Part shown: one piece after another, positions 35,418 through 44,809 of the stretch
Position numbering within the stretch: position 1 is the first letter of the stretch
Layout of the letters: every line of letters begins with the position of its first letter
NCBI GenBank assembly: GCA_945949875.1
Contig: CAMFGH010000001.1
Span: forward strand, 41,719 to 105,718
Length of the DNA: 64,000 nucleotides
Reading direction: 5' to 3'
DNA from: an uncultured bacterium
GTDB taxonomy: Bacteria; Bacillota; Clostridia; Lachnospirales; Lachnospiraceae
Made by a program: the position numbers and the translations under genes
Notes under the pieces: generated by a model
What the model was told of the DNA's origin: nothing
Databases searched by the model: none
Seen by the model: the letters and a program-made list of their open reading frames with translations, nothing else

Positions 35418-36902
35418 TTATGCAAATGGATTCTCTGTCGGATAAGGCAGACTCTTTGGCTGATTATAGTTGATATCTTCCATTGGAACGCCTAAATATT
35501 TGAATACTTCAAATAAAGCTTTTCCGTGATGTCCGAATGCAACTGCACCATGATGTGGATAATTCTTCTGAATCAATACGTGACGATAGAATCTACCCAT
35601 TTCTTTGATTGCAAATACACCAATTGCGCCAAAGGATCTGGTTGCTACCGGAAGAACTTCACCTTCTGCAACATATGCGCGGATCTGAGAATCTGCTGTA
35701 GACTGCAGACGGAAGAATGTGATATCACCAGGGATGATATCGCCTTCCAGTGTTCCGTTTGTAACTTCTACAGGAAGTGCTCTTGCCATGATCTTCTGGT
35801 ATTTCATTTCATGGAATGCCAGTTTCTTGGAGCATGTATTACCGCAGTGGAAGCCCATGAAGGTATCTTTATGAGTATAATCAAATTTACCCTTGATGGA
35901 TTCTTCATACATATCCTTTGGAACAGAGTTGTTGATATCAAGAAGAGTAACAACATCTTCAGATACACAGGTTCCAATGAACTCGGATAATGTACCATAA
36001 ATGTCTACTTCACAGGATACAGGCATACCTTTTGCTGCCATACGGCTGTTTACGTAGCAGGGAACGAAGCCAAACATGGTCTGGAATGCAGGCCAGCATT
36101 TTGTTGTCAGTGTTACATATTCTCTGTAACCTCTGTGAGCTTCTACCCAGTCAGTTAATGTTAATTCATACTGAGCAAGTTTTGGCAGAACTTCCGGTTT
36201 TTTGTTACCAACGCCAAGTTCTTCTTCCATTTCTTTTACGATGGTTGGAATTCTTTCATCGCCTTCATGTTTCAGGAAAGATTCATACAGGTCAAGTTCG
36301 GAGTTTTCTTCGATTTCAACACCCAGGTTGTAAAGCTGTTTAATAGGAGCATTACAAGCAAGGAAGTTCATTGGTCTTGGGCCAAAGCTGATGATCTTTA
36401 AGTTGGACAGACCAACTAATGCACGAGCGATTGGTAAGAATTCGTTGATCATATCTGCACAATCTTCCGCATCACCAACCGGATATTCCGGGATATAAGC
36501 CTGTACATTACGCAGTTTTAAGTTGTAGCTTGCATTTAACATACCACAGTAAGCATCACCACGACCATCTGCTAAGTCGTTCTGACTCTCTTCTGCTGCT
36601 GCAATAAACATCTTAGGACCATCAAAATGTTTTGCAAGTAATGTTTCGGAAATCTCAGGTCCGAAGTTTCCAAGATATACACAAAGAGCATTACATCCTG
36701 CTTTTTTGATGTCTGCAAGTGCATTTACCATATCGATTTCACTTTCAATGATAGTAACAGGACATTCATAGATGTCTGCTGCATCATATTTCTTTGCATA
36801 TGCTTCTACTAAAGCTTTTCTTCTGTTGATGGTAAGGGATGCCGGGAAACAGTCACGGCTTACACCAACGATACCGATTTTAATTTTTGGAATATTGTTC
36901 AT
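35418..36902 (-). CDS. L-fucose/L-arabinose isomerase family protein
   Basis: 494 residues, full length. It resembles FucI rather than the AraA group. Likely metal ligands by analogy with FucI are the Glu in SCEVDIYG, the Asp in TLLDINNS and the His in AFGHHGKALF. Such enzymes turn an aldose (fucose, D-arabinose or similar) into a ketose. The xylulokinase in the same cluster could phosphorylate the product. No fuculose-phosphate aldolase or epimerase is near, so the sugar is not fixed. A strong terminator follows; DUF4867 lies 158 bases upstream. Confidence 0.87.
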   Translation of the reverse strand: MNNIPKIKIGIVGVSRDCFPASLTINRRKALVEAYAKKYDAADIYECPVTIIESEIDMVNALADIKKAGCNALCVYLGNFGPEISETLLAKHFDGPKMFIAAAEESQNDLADGRGDAYCGMLNASYNLKLRNVQAYIPEYPVGDAEDCADMINEFLPIARALVGLSNLKIISFGPRPMNFLACNAPIKQLYNLGVEIEENSELDLYESFLKHEGDERIPTIVKEMEEELGVGNKKPEVLPKLAQYELTLTDWVEAHRGYREYVTLTTKCWPAFQTMFGFVPCYVNSRMAAKGMPVSCEVDIYGTLSEFIGTCVSEDVVTLLDINNSVPKDMYEESIKGKFDYTHKDTFMGFHCGNTCSKKLAFHEMKYQKIMARALPVEVTNGTLEGDIIPGDITFFRLQSTADSQIRAYVAEGEVLPVATRSFGAIGVFAIKEMGRFYRHVLIQKNYPHHGAVAFGHHGKALFEVFKYLGVPMEDINYNQPKSLPYPTENPFA

Positions 36903-37060
36903 TTGTTTTTCCTCCTTATTTATGCTTAATGCGGAATCTGCGCTTCCTGCAGAACATTCCGCAAAATGCTTCTCTTCCTATTTCTGTTTCAATTTTCTGC
37001 TACAAAGAAATTTGTTTTCTATTTCAAAAAACTTCTATCAAATCAGTTTTTCATACCATA

Positions 37061-37675
37061 TTACACACAAATATTCTCACCGATGAGACCAATGTGTGTT
37101 CCTGCCGGAAGTCCGCCTTCTGCATGACCGATCAGCCATTTGTTCTTTGCTGTGATCAAGGCATCTTCATATCCTGCATGTTTTTCATCCAATGGAAGAT
37201 TGGTATCTTTGGGAAGTACAATAACTACTTTGAATCCACCTTCCCCTGCGTTACATGGCGCATAATGAAGTGTTGTAGCATAAAGCTCTACACCTACTCC
37301 TTTTGGACAAAGGAACGCTTCTACCTTAGAGGTATCATAGGTAAAATCGTCAGTAATATCCTGCTGGCTTCCCAGAAGAAGAATCGCATCCGTTGCTGCG
37401 ATATCCAGTTCGGAAGAACGATGATACTCTAATGCGTTCAGTAAGTGGTTGTTACCATTGCAGTAGCCAATCTGAATCGGCAGCTCTCCGTAATATGCTG
37501 TCTGAAGCTTTTCCATAACAGGAAGTGCTTCCAGCAGTTCAACAGATGGTTCATAAACAACATCTGCCGGTAATGGAGTTTCATCCATTTTTGCTACAAG
37601 TTCAGAAAAATCAATTTCTGAAATAACTCTGCCGTATTTACGAAATGCGGCATCTTTTACACTTTTGATTTCCAT
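37061..37675 (-). CDS. DUF4867 family protein
   Basis: 204 residues, no signal or membrane segment. It matches the DUF4867 family, which recurs beside FucI-type isomerases and sugar kinases in Lachnospiraceae. The C-terminal half has a cupin-like pattern (GVGVELYATTLHYAPC, GGFKVVIVLPKDTNLP) that would suit a sugar mutarotase or isomerase role, but this is only inference. AGAAGGAG precedes the ATG. Confidence 0.78.
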   Translation of the reverse strand: MEIKSVKDAAFRKYGRVISEIDFSELVAKMDETPLPADVVYEPSVELLEALPVMEKLQTAYYGELPIQIGYCNGNNHLLNALEYHRSSELDIAATDAILLLGSQQDITDDFTYDTSKVEAFLCPKGVGVELYATTLHYAPCNAGEGGFKVVIVLPKDTNLPLDEKHAGYEDALITAKNKWLIGHAEGGLPAGTHIGLIGENICV

Positions 37676-37746
37676 GTTGGTTTCTCCTTCTCTTCATAAT
37701 AATATGTACTGTTTTCGTTTGTATTCTATAAATCATCGGTATCCCA

Positions 37747-39150
37747 TTAATAATCGGCATAACCGATGGCTCCTACCGTTTCACCATGTTTCAGATAGGT
37801 GTACCAATACTGTCCGTCCTGAGAATCATAGGCGATGACATACTGATCATATCCGAGCCCGGCATAGGTATGTTCGCTGGTGAATTCTTCCGTTACATCA
37901 GAAGTCGGTATACCCAGAGAAGCATCATAACTCAAATCGAAATACATATCGTCGTCCTGCAGTGTCCTGGCAACGTGACCATCCCACAAGCCGTCCTTCA
38001 TGGTTCCATCTGATACGGTAATATAGTCCGAATAAGAGGTTTCTCCTTCCTGATATACATGTGCACTTCCGTTTGGCGTATCATTCTGCCAGGTCAAGTC
38101 ATCTACGGTATAGTAGTTATAGCCTTCCGCTGTAAAAGAGGTTCCCTGTCCCTCCCGGCTTCCTTCGGTTACTGCTCCAAAATAGAAGTAGTAATCATCA
38201 GAATCATTGGGGCAGGTGTAAATGCCCGCTGCTTTTCCCGTGTAGGACTCATCTGCACCAACCGGAGCATATAAAATATGGTCTCCCTCCATCTCATAAA
38301 AAACGTCATCTGCATCGCCATCCATCTTCATTCTGGCTAAAGAAACATAATCTTTAGAGGACATATACTCATAAATCATGGACAAGACAGCTTCTTCTGC
38401 AGCCTTTCGTTCCTGCTCTTCCTGTGCTTCTGCGATCCAGGTGTCAAAATCGATGGTGGAAACATCTCCATACTTATCTGCCAGTTCCTGGCACTTATCC
38501 AGATCACCTTCCGCAACTAATTCATTCATATATGCTTCCAGTGTATCATCCAGACCTTCTACTGCCGTCTGGTCCTCTTCGTTTGTCTCCAGCCAGCGGT
38601 CATATATCTCCAAAGCATCCTCGTACTGACCCTCTTCTGTCTTTGCATCTGCGGTTTCGCCATATTCTTTCGTCAGTGCTTTGTAAATATGTTTATCCTT
38701 GTCCATCAGTTTGTAACCGGACTCCAAAGCATCCATTGCCTTTTCCGGCTCTTCTGCATAGACCGTGCCTGCATCACAATAGATATCAATCACATCATCT
38801 TCGTTATCTTCCAGAATATCTTCGTCCAGATCCTCCATTACATCCAGGGTCTTTTCATAAAATTCCTGAAGCTGCTCGGTATCATCCATTTCTTTTCTGG
38901 CTGCAATACCTCCCGCATATGCCTTGATGCTCTTTTTGTCTATTTCGATTGCTTTGTCGAAGGCCGCAAGTGCACTGTCATAATCCGCTTCTTCCAGATA
39001 TCGGTTACCCAGTTCCAGCTGATGTTCCAGACGTTTTTCAGGCGTCATAAACATGGTATAGACAAGCACTGCTGCAACCACTGCAAGAATACTTACAACA
39101 CCTGCAATCGCTGCAAGTATTATGACCGGCTTCTTGGATTTTTGCTGCAT
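37747..39150 (-). CDS. Membrane-anchored TPR protein of unknown function
   Basis: 467 residues. N-terminal membrane helix (about 8-33), then tetratricopeptide repeats (LELGNRYLEEADYDSALAAF, YEDALEIYDRWLETNEED) to about residue 250, very acidic, and a beta-rich C-terminal half with MORN-like pieces (GSREGQGTSFTAEGYNYY, DGTMKDGLWDGHV). It stands between sugar genes but shows no enzyme motif and may be an insertion into the operon. GGGAGA precedes the ATG. Confidence 0.8.
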   Translation of the reverse strand: MQQKSKKPVIILAAIAGVVSILAVVAAVLVYTMFMTPEKRLEHQLELGNRYLEEADYDSALAAFDKAIEIDKKSIKAYAGGIAARKEMDDTEQLQEFYEKTLDVMEDLDEDILEDNEDDVIDIYCDAGTVYAEEPEKAMDALESGYKLMDKDKHIYKALTKEYGETADAKTEEGQYEDALEIYDRWLETNEEDQTAVEGLDDTLEAYMNELVAEGDLDKCQELADKYGDVSTIDFDTWIAEAQEEQERKAAEEAVLSMIYEYMSSKDYVSLARMKMDGDADDVFYEMEGDHILYAPVGADESYTGKAAGIYTCPNDSDDYYFYFGAVTEGSREGQGTSFTAEGYNYYTVDDLTWQNDTPNGSAHVYQEGETSYSDYITVSDGTMKDGLWDGHVARTLQDDDMYFDLSYDASLGIPTSDVTEEFTSEHTYAGLGYDQYVIAYDSQDGQYWYTYLKHGETVGAIGYADY

Positions 39151-39211
39151 TGATTCATATCTCCCTTTTCTTTTGTATCATGCACTTTTTCGTTTCGGAT
39201 TCTCTCCGTGC

Positions 39212-40681
39212 TTATTTGATGATCTCAAATAATGGTTTGCAGGTCGGATAAATCTCTTTGAACTGCTGATATCTGGCATCATATTTTGCAACCAGTTCCG
39301 GATCCGGTTCAACAGTGTCAATTACTTTTACCAGCTTCTCGGCTGCATCTTCTACGGAAGCGAATTCACCGCATGCCACTGCTGCCAGCATTGCGCCGCC
39401 ATAGCCCGGTCCTTCTTCACTTTCAATAACATCTACCTTTATGCCCAGTACGTTTGCAATGATCTTCTTCCATAACGGGCTCTTTGCTCCACCGCCACAG
39501 ATCTTTGTCCTTTCGATCTTGATGCCGAGAGATTTTGCCACTTCGAAGGAATCACGAAGAGCAAATGCAACGCCTTCCAGAACAGCCTGATACATATCTG
39601 CTCTGGTGGTATCCATGGTCATACCGATAAAGGTTGCTCTGGCATTCGGATTATTATGCGGGGAACGTTCTCCCATCAGATATGGCAGGAAGTATACGTG
39701 GTTTTCGCCCAGTTTTGTGATAGCCGCCTGCTCCCCTTTAAAGTCATCGGATTTCAGGATTTCTTCCATCCACCATTTGTTGCAGGAAGCTGCACTGAGC
39801 ATACAGCCCATCAGATGATAGTGGCCATCTGCATGTGCAAAAGCATGCAGTGCATTGTATTTATCTACGCCGAATTCTTTGGAGGAAATAAAGATGGTTC
39901 CGGATGTTCCCAGAGAGATATTACATCTGCCATCTCCAACAGTGCCTGTACCAACTGCTGCTGCTGCATTATCTCCGGCACCTGCTACGATTTTAACGGT
40001 TTCCGGTAATCCCAGCTCTGCTGCCAGTTCCGGTTTCAGTGTTCCTACTGCTTCATAGCTTTCGTAAATCTTAGCTAACTGTTCTTCCTTTACATCACAG
40101 ATTTCCATCATCTCTTTGGACCAGCATCTGTTCTTTACATCAAAGAGAAGCATACCGGATGCATCGGAAACATCGGTACAATGTACACCGGATAATTTAT
40201 ATGCCAGATAGTCTTTCGGAAGCATGATCTTTGCGATCTTTGCAAAATTCTCCGGCTCTTTGTTCTTTACCCAGAGAATCTTTGGAGCTGTAAATCCGGT
40301 AAAGGATATGTTTGCTGTATACTCAGAAAGTTTATCTTTTCCGATTACATTATTTAAATAGTCGCATTCTTCATATGTACGTCCATCATTCCAGAGAAGT
40401 GCCGGACGGATTACATTATCGTCTTTATCCAGAATAACCAGACCGTGCATCTGTCCACCAAAGCTGATACCAGCCACCTGGCTCTTATCGCATTCGGAAA
40501 TCAGCTCTTTCAAGCCCTCCATGGATTTCTCATACCAGTCTTCCGGCTTCTGTTCTGACCAGCCCGGATTAGGGAAATAAAGCGGATACTCCTTGGATAC
40601 AATTTTGTGAATCTTTCCTGTTTCATCCATCAGCAAAAGCTTCACAGCTGATGTACCGAGATCAATACCTATGTATAACAT
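39212..40681 (-). CDS. xylB: Xylulokinase (FGGY family)
   Basis: 489 residues, usual length. Phosphorylates D-xylulose, or a related ketose, with ATP. FGGY features: N-terminal phosphate loop GIDLGTSAVKLLLMDETG, GGQMHG, substrate Asp in LLWNDGRT, GAGDNAAAAVGTG and C-terminal KICGGGAKSPLWKKI. AAGGAGG lies before the ATG. It is the first gene of a unit running through the TPR gene to the isomerase, and is divergent from the LacI regulator whose likely operator overlaps its promoter. Confidence 0.94.
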   Translation of the reverse strand: MLYIGIDLGTSAVKLLLMDETGKIHKIVSKEYPLYFPNPGWSEQKPEDWYEKSMEGLKELISECDKSQVAGISFGGQMHGLVILDKDDNVIRPALLWNDGRTYEECDYLNNVIGKDKLSEYTANISFTGFTAPKILWVKNKEPENFAKIAKIMLPKDYLAYKLSGVHCTDVSDASGMLLFDVKNRCWSKEMMEICDVKEEQLAKIYESYEAVGTLKPELAAELGLPETVKIVAGAGDNAAAAVGTGTVGDGRCNISLGTSGTIFISSKEFGVDKYNALHAFAHADGHYHLMGCMLSAASCNKWWMEEILKSDDFKGEQAAITKLGENHVYFLPYLMGERSPHNNPNARATFIGMTMDTTRADMYQAVLEGVAFALRDSFEVAKSLGIKIERTKICGGGAKSPLWKKIIANVLGIKVDVIESEEGPGYGGAMLAAVACGEFASVEDAAEKLVKVIDTVEPDPELVAKYDARYQQFKEIYPTCKPLFEIIK

Positions 40682-40757
40682 TTGCGCCCTCCTTATATTA
40701 TTTCGTCACAAAACCAGCGTATAGATTCTCCATCCCTACGCCGGTATTTTACTATTA

Positions 40758-40783
40758 TGCACGTTGTACCGTGCACGTGCACG
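40758..40783. promoter_or_regulatory. Operator A for the LacI-type regulator (xylB side)
   Basis: CGTGCACGTGCACG (40770-40783) is a perfect palindrome, overlapped by a second inverted pair TGCACG...CGTGCA (40758-40775). On the minus strand a CATAAT -10-like box adjoins it, so binding would cover the xylB promoter. The half-sites equal those of operator B. Together with 40953-40989 this accounts for the 342-base gap between xylB and the regulator. Confidence 0.6.
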
Positions 40784-40952
40784 CTAACTTATGTATTTAT
40801 AATAACTCTTTTCAGGAACAGGGGCAATCGTTTTTCATAATATATTTTATTTTTGGTACTTTTTCACGTATCTGTCCTCTTCTTTTTGTGCGATTCTCCG
40901 TATGAATATCTGAATATTTTCTTTTTTCGAAACATATTCTGTTTTCATAAAA

Positions 40953-40967
40953 CGTGCTTATTGCACG
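40953..40967. promoter_or_regulatory. Operator B for the LacI-type regulator (own promoter)
   Basis: CGTGC TTATT GCACG is a perfect inverted repeat with the same half-sites as operator A, 183 bases away. It overlaps the -35 box of the regulator's own promoter, which suggests autorepression and perhaps a DNA loop. Confidence 0.65.
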
Positions 40968-40989
40968 CTGTTTTTTTCCATGTTACATT
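40961..40989 (+). promoter_or_regulatory. Promoter of the LacI-type regulator
   Basis: TTGCAC (40961-40966) and TACATT (40984-40989) are 17 bases apart. The start codon is 35 bases downstream. The -35 box lies in operator B. Confidence 0.6.
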
Positions 40990-41023
40990 AAGAAATAGAA
41001 AAAACAAAAGCAGGATATACTAT

Positions 41024-42046
41024 ATGGCAACCATAAAAGAAATCGCAGAATTAGCCGGCGTCTCCAGGGGCACTGTAGACCGAGTACTGAATAACCGGGG
41101 TGCGGTCAATGCTGAAACAGAAGCAAAAATCCGCTCCATTATGAAGCAGCTCCATTACAAGCCCAATAAAGCCGGGATGGCTCTTGCGGCTCAAAAGAAA
41201 AAATACCTGATCGGTATCATTATGTTCAGCAAAAAGAATCCCTATTTTGACGAAGTTATGCAGGGGTTTGAAGATAAGGCAGAAGAAGTGTCTGTTTATG
41301 GCTGTGAGATTCTGGTCATGCGGGTAGCTTATCATCCGGACGCGCAGCTTTCTGCCATCCGTGCCTGCCTGAAGGAAGGCATTCAGGGGCTTATCATCAC
41401 TCCTTATAATGATGAAAAAATAAGCAACGAATTAAACCTCTTATCCAAAAGTGGGATCCCGGTCATTACCGTAAACTCCGATATTGAAAACACAAGACGT
41501 CTGGCATACGTGGGAAGCAACTACTATAACTCCGGTGTTGCAGCAGGTGCATTGATGATGCTTGTTACCTCCGGTCCTGTCCGCATGGGCATCATCAGCG
41601 GAGATCCTAATATCCTGTGTCATTCCCAGCGTTTTTCCGGGTTTGTAGATAAGCTTTCAACCGACTCCCGTTTCAAGGTGATCGATCAGGCAGAAAACTA
41701 TGACGATGATCAAAAAAGCTATGAACGGGTTTCTGAAATGCTAACCCGACATCCGGATATCAATGCTTTTTACTTTGCTGCTGCCGGCGTATATGGAGGC
41801 TGCCGGGCCATTGCTGAACTTGCCCCGGATAAAGATATCAAGGTCATCTGCTTTGATGATGTTCCTACTACCGTAGAAATGCTTCACCGCGGAATCATCA
41901 CTGCCACCATCTGTCAGGAACCCTATTGGCAGGGTAGCAAATCCCTGGATCTGATGTTTTCCTATCTGACCGATCAAACGGTTCCGATTGAAGAAAACTA
42001 CTATGCAAAGTTAAGTATAAAAATTAAGGAAATTGCAACGTTATGA
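41024..42046 (+). CDS. LacI-family sugar-responsive repressor
   Basis: 340 residues. N-terminal LacI helix-turn-helix (TIKEIAELAGVSRGTVDRVL, then NRGAVNAETEAKI) and a type 1 binding-protein domain for a sugar effector (IGIIMFSKKNPYFDEVMQGF, ICFDDVPTTVEMLHRGII). Start is the ATG at 41024 with AGGATA upstream; an open frame back to 40853 would run through the promoter and operator. The two operators suggest it controls itself and xylB. Its stop overlaps the next gene by four bases (ATGA). Confidence 0.92.
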   Translation: MATIKEIAELAGVSRGTVDRVLNNRGAVNAETEAKIRSIMKQLHYKPNKAGMALAAQKKKYLIGIIMFSKKNPYFDEVMQGFEDKAEEVSVYGCEILVMRVAYHPDAQLSAIRACLKEGIQGLIITPYNDEKISNELNLLSKSGIPVITVNSDIENTRRLAYVGSNYYNSGVAAGALMMLVTSGPVRMGIISGDPNILCHSQRFSGFVDKLSTDSRFKVIDQAENYDDDQKSYERVSEMLTRHPDINAFYFAAAGVYGGCRAIAELAPDKDIKVICFDDVPTTVEMLHRGIITATICQEPYWQGSKSLDLMFSYLTDQTVPIEENYYAKLSIKIKEIATL

Positions 42047-42977
42047 TTACAGAACACTTTACCTTTTTATCCTCCGATAAAGAAACCCTGATTCATGCAG
42101 TCAAATGGCTGCCTGATAGCAGAACGTATAAAGCCATTTTACAGATTACCCACGGTATGATTGAGCATATCATGCGATATGAAGAATTTGCCGCTTTTCT
42201 CACAGAACATGGGTATATGGTGGTAGGACATGACCATTTAGGACATGGTGCTTCTGCCAAAAGAAAAGAGGATTTGGGCTATTTCGCCAAATCCTCTCCA
42301 AGTGATCATCTGATTTCTGATATGCATACCCTCCGCATCACTATCCAGCAGAATAATCCTGATATTCCCTATTTTATGATGGGCCATAGCATGGGCTCTT
42401 ATTTGCTACGCAAATATTTGTCCCTGCATGGGGAATCCCTTAAAGGTGCCATCGTTATGGGTACCGGATTTGTCCCTCCTGTTGCTGCGGTTACAGGTCT
42501 TTTTTTGATTTACGCAGTGGCACTTTTAAAAGGCTGGAGATATCGCAGCCCTTTCATAACAGGGATTATGTTCGGAAAATCCTATAAGCAGTTTGATCAG
42601 ACCGGTACGGATTTTTCAAACAGCTGGCTGACCAGAGATGCCAAAATCGTGGAAAAGAACCACTCCGATCCTTATACAAATTTCAAATTTACCCTGAATG
42701 GATACCGCGGTCTTTTGGAAACGGTTTTTTTGACTGCCGGTATAAAAACATCCGAAAAATCTCCAAAAACCTTCCTGTGTTCTTTGTCTCCGGCGACCAG
42801 GATCCGGTGGGCGATCTGGGCAAAGGCGTTCGGAAAACCTACGACCTTTTTGTAAAAGCCGGTATAAAGGATGTTACCATAAAACTGTATAAAGCCGATC
42901 GCCACGAGCTGGTAAATGAACTGGACCGTCTGGATGTTTATGCTGATCTGATGGGCTTTATGGACAAACGTTTATAA
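42043..42977 (+). pseudogene. Alpha/beta hydrolase (monoacylglycerol-lipase-like), frameshifted
   Basis: The frame from 42043 holds the N-terminal part with QITHGMIEHIMRYEEFA, VGHDHLGHG and the nucleophile Ser in MGHSMGSYLL. At the run of seven T (42725-42731) it shifts. With one more T the protein would continue as VFFDCRYKNIRK to VFFVSGDQDPVGDLGKGV (acid Asp) and ADRHELVNE (catalytic His), ending at 42977, about 311 residues. As it stands the product ends at 42855 without Asp and His. It may be a real mutation, phase variation, or a sequencing error. It is co-translated with the LacI gene. Confidence 0.87.
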
Positions 42978-43024
42978 AAGTAGCTTCCATCAGCTTCCGG
43001 ATACACGTTTATAAAAGCAGCTTC
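42968..43024. repeat. 20-base direct repeat at the hydrolase end
   Basis: ACGTTTATAAAAGTAGCTTC (42968-42987) recurs with one change at 43005-43024. The first copy covers the last codons of the hydrolase; the second reaches the intergenic base before the convergent alpha-glucosidase stop. Confidence 0.7.
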
Positions 43025-43027
43025 AAA

Positions 43028-44704
43028 TTAGTTTGCCAGTTCACATACTACTGCATCATATCCGTTTAACAGGATTTGATTACCCAGGATAGTCACCTCA
43101 TCATTTGCTATGACTATTCCGGCAGGCGCTTTTTCCAGTGTAATCCTCTGTTTCTCGCCGGAAAAATTACCCAGAACAACCATTGTTTTTTCTTCACTGG
43201 AACGGACAAATCCCATCACATCATCCGGACATTCCGCGAGTGGCATAAAGTCACCGTATACGATCGTTTCTTTATATTCTGAGTCTTTTCTGAGCTGAAT
43301 CAGTTTTTGGTAGAAATGGAATAAGGAATCACCATCTGCCAGCTGTTTTTCCACATTGATCTGGGCATAATTGGGATTTATCCTCAGCCATGGCTTTCCT
43401 GTGGAAAATCCGGCATTTTCTGTAGGATTCCACTGCATCGGGGTTCTGGAATTATCCCGACTGTATTTCATCACTTCGGTAAGTGCTTCTTTTGGCGAAA
43501 GTCCGGCCCGCAAAGCCACCTCATACTCATCCAGTGTGTTGATGTCATTCACTTCTTCGATGGAATCGAACTGCATATTTTCCATACCGATCTCCTGTCC
43601 CTGATACAGAAACGGAAGACCTTTGGTCATCAGTGTCGTAAGAGCAATCATTTTTTTCGCTTTTTCCGGGCATGGCTTTTCCTGAATGTAGTGGCTTACG
43701 CCTCTTGGCTCATCATGATTTTCGATGATATTCGATAAAAATCCATTGTCTTTTACCTGGTTTAAGCTATGAAAAACCGCATTTTTATAATCCTGCGGCG
43801 TGACTGCTTTCCGGTCATACCAACCATTTTTACTATACCCCAGAATGGTTGTGCTGAAATTGAACATGGAAGAAAAATATCCATCATCTCCAATAAAATC
43901 CGTGATCTCTTTTTCTTTCACATCAAATACTTCCCCTACCGTAAAGGCATCATGAGGTTTAAAACATCTTTCTGACAATTCTTTTAAAAAGACTCCGATT
44001 CCTTTTGCGTCTGCCAGCATTTTTTGAATGGAACAAAGTCCGTCTTCCCGGTCCGGCTCATAGTCCCGCATAGGAAGTGCTTTCTTTATATTAATGATCG
44101 CATCAATACGAAATCCGCTCAGTCCTTTATCCAGCCACCAGTTGACCATCTTATAAACTTCTTCACGGACCTCCGGGTTTTCCCAATTCAGATCCGGCTG
44201 TTTCTTATGGAAAGAGTGCAGATAGTATTTATCCGGATGTCCCGGTAATTTGTCCCATACGCTGCCGCCAAAATAAGCTCTCCAGTTCGTCGGAAGGGTA
44301 CCATCTTCCGGTGCATCTACAATATAAAAATATTTTCCGTATTTTCCATCCGGATCTTCACAGGCTTTTTGAAACCATTCATGTTCGTCAGAGCAGTGAT
44401 TCACCACCAGATCCATTAAGATATGCATATCCCTCTTTTTCGCTTCTGCGATAAGCTCTTCCATATCTTCCATGGTTCCGAATCTGGGATCAATATTGTA
44501 ATAATCAGAAATATCATATCCCTGATCGGCCAGAGGAGAACAATATATCGGAGACAGCCATACAATATCAATCCCCAATTCTTTTAAATAATCTAATTTG
44601 CTTATAATTCCCCTTAAATCCCCTATTCCATCTCCATTGGAATCTAAAAAACTTTTTGGATAAATCTGATATGCTGTTTTATCATGCCACCATGCCTTTT
44701 TCAT
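43028..44704 (-). CDS. GH13 alpha-glucosidase (oligo-1,6-glucosidase type)
   Basis: 558 residues, cytoplasmic. GH13 signatures: YQIYPKSFLDSNGDGIGDL, ADQGYDISDYY, VVNHCSDEH, nucleophile Asp in GFRIDAI, acid Glu in TVGEVFD and transition-state Asp in ENHDEPR. The family splits isomaltose-type or trehalose-phosphate-type alpha-glucosides taken into the cell. Val at VVNHCSD and the loop after the nucleophile favour oligo-1,6-glucosidase, but maltose- and isomaltulose-active enzymes look alike. A GAGG ribosome site precedes the ATG. Confidence 0.9.
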   Translation of the reverse strand: MKKAWWHDKTAYQIYPKSFLDSNGDGIGDLRGIISKLDYLKELGIDIVWLSPIYCSPLADQGYDISDYYNIDPRFGTMEDMEELIAEAKKRDMHILMDLVVNHCSDEHEWFQKACEDPDGKYGKYFYIVDAPEDGTLPTNWRAYFGGSVWDKLPGHPDKYYLHSFHKKQPDLNWENPEVREEVYKMVNWWLDKGLSGFRIDAIINIKKALPMRDYEPDREDGLCSIQKMLADAKGIGVFLKELSERCFKPHDAFTVGEVFDVKEKEITDFIGDDGYFSSMFNFSTTILGYSKNGWYDRKAVTPQDYKNAVFHSLNQVKDNGFLSNIIENHDEPRGVSHYIQEKPCPEKAKKMIALTTLMTKGLPFLYQGQEIGMENMQFDSIEEVNDINTLDEYEVALRAGLSPKEALTEVMKYSRDNSRTPMQWNPTENAGFSTGKPWLRINPNYAQINVEKQLADGDSLFHFYQKLIQLRKDSEYKETIVYGDFMPLAECPDDVMGFVRSSEEKTMVVLGNFSGEKQRITLEKAPAGIVIANDEVTILGNQILLNGYDAVVCELAN

Positions 44705-44809
44705 TCCGGTTTCCTCTTCTTTCTTCCTTTTTACACATACTTTTTCTGGTTTAATTCCTACTTTGCTCCTGACTATCTTCCTACTTTTCTCCCGGCATTA
44801 CTTCCTGTT

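Noticed and set aside
40853..41023. 57-residue N-terminal extension of the LacI regulator
   Set aside because: It would run through the operator and promoter; the helix-turn-helix normally begins within a few residues of the start, as at 41024.
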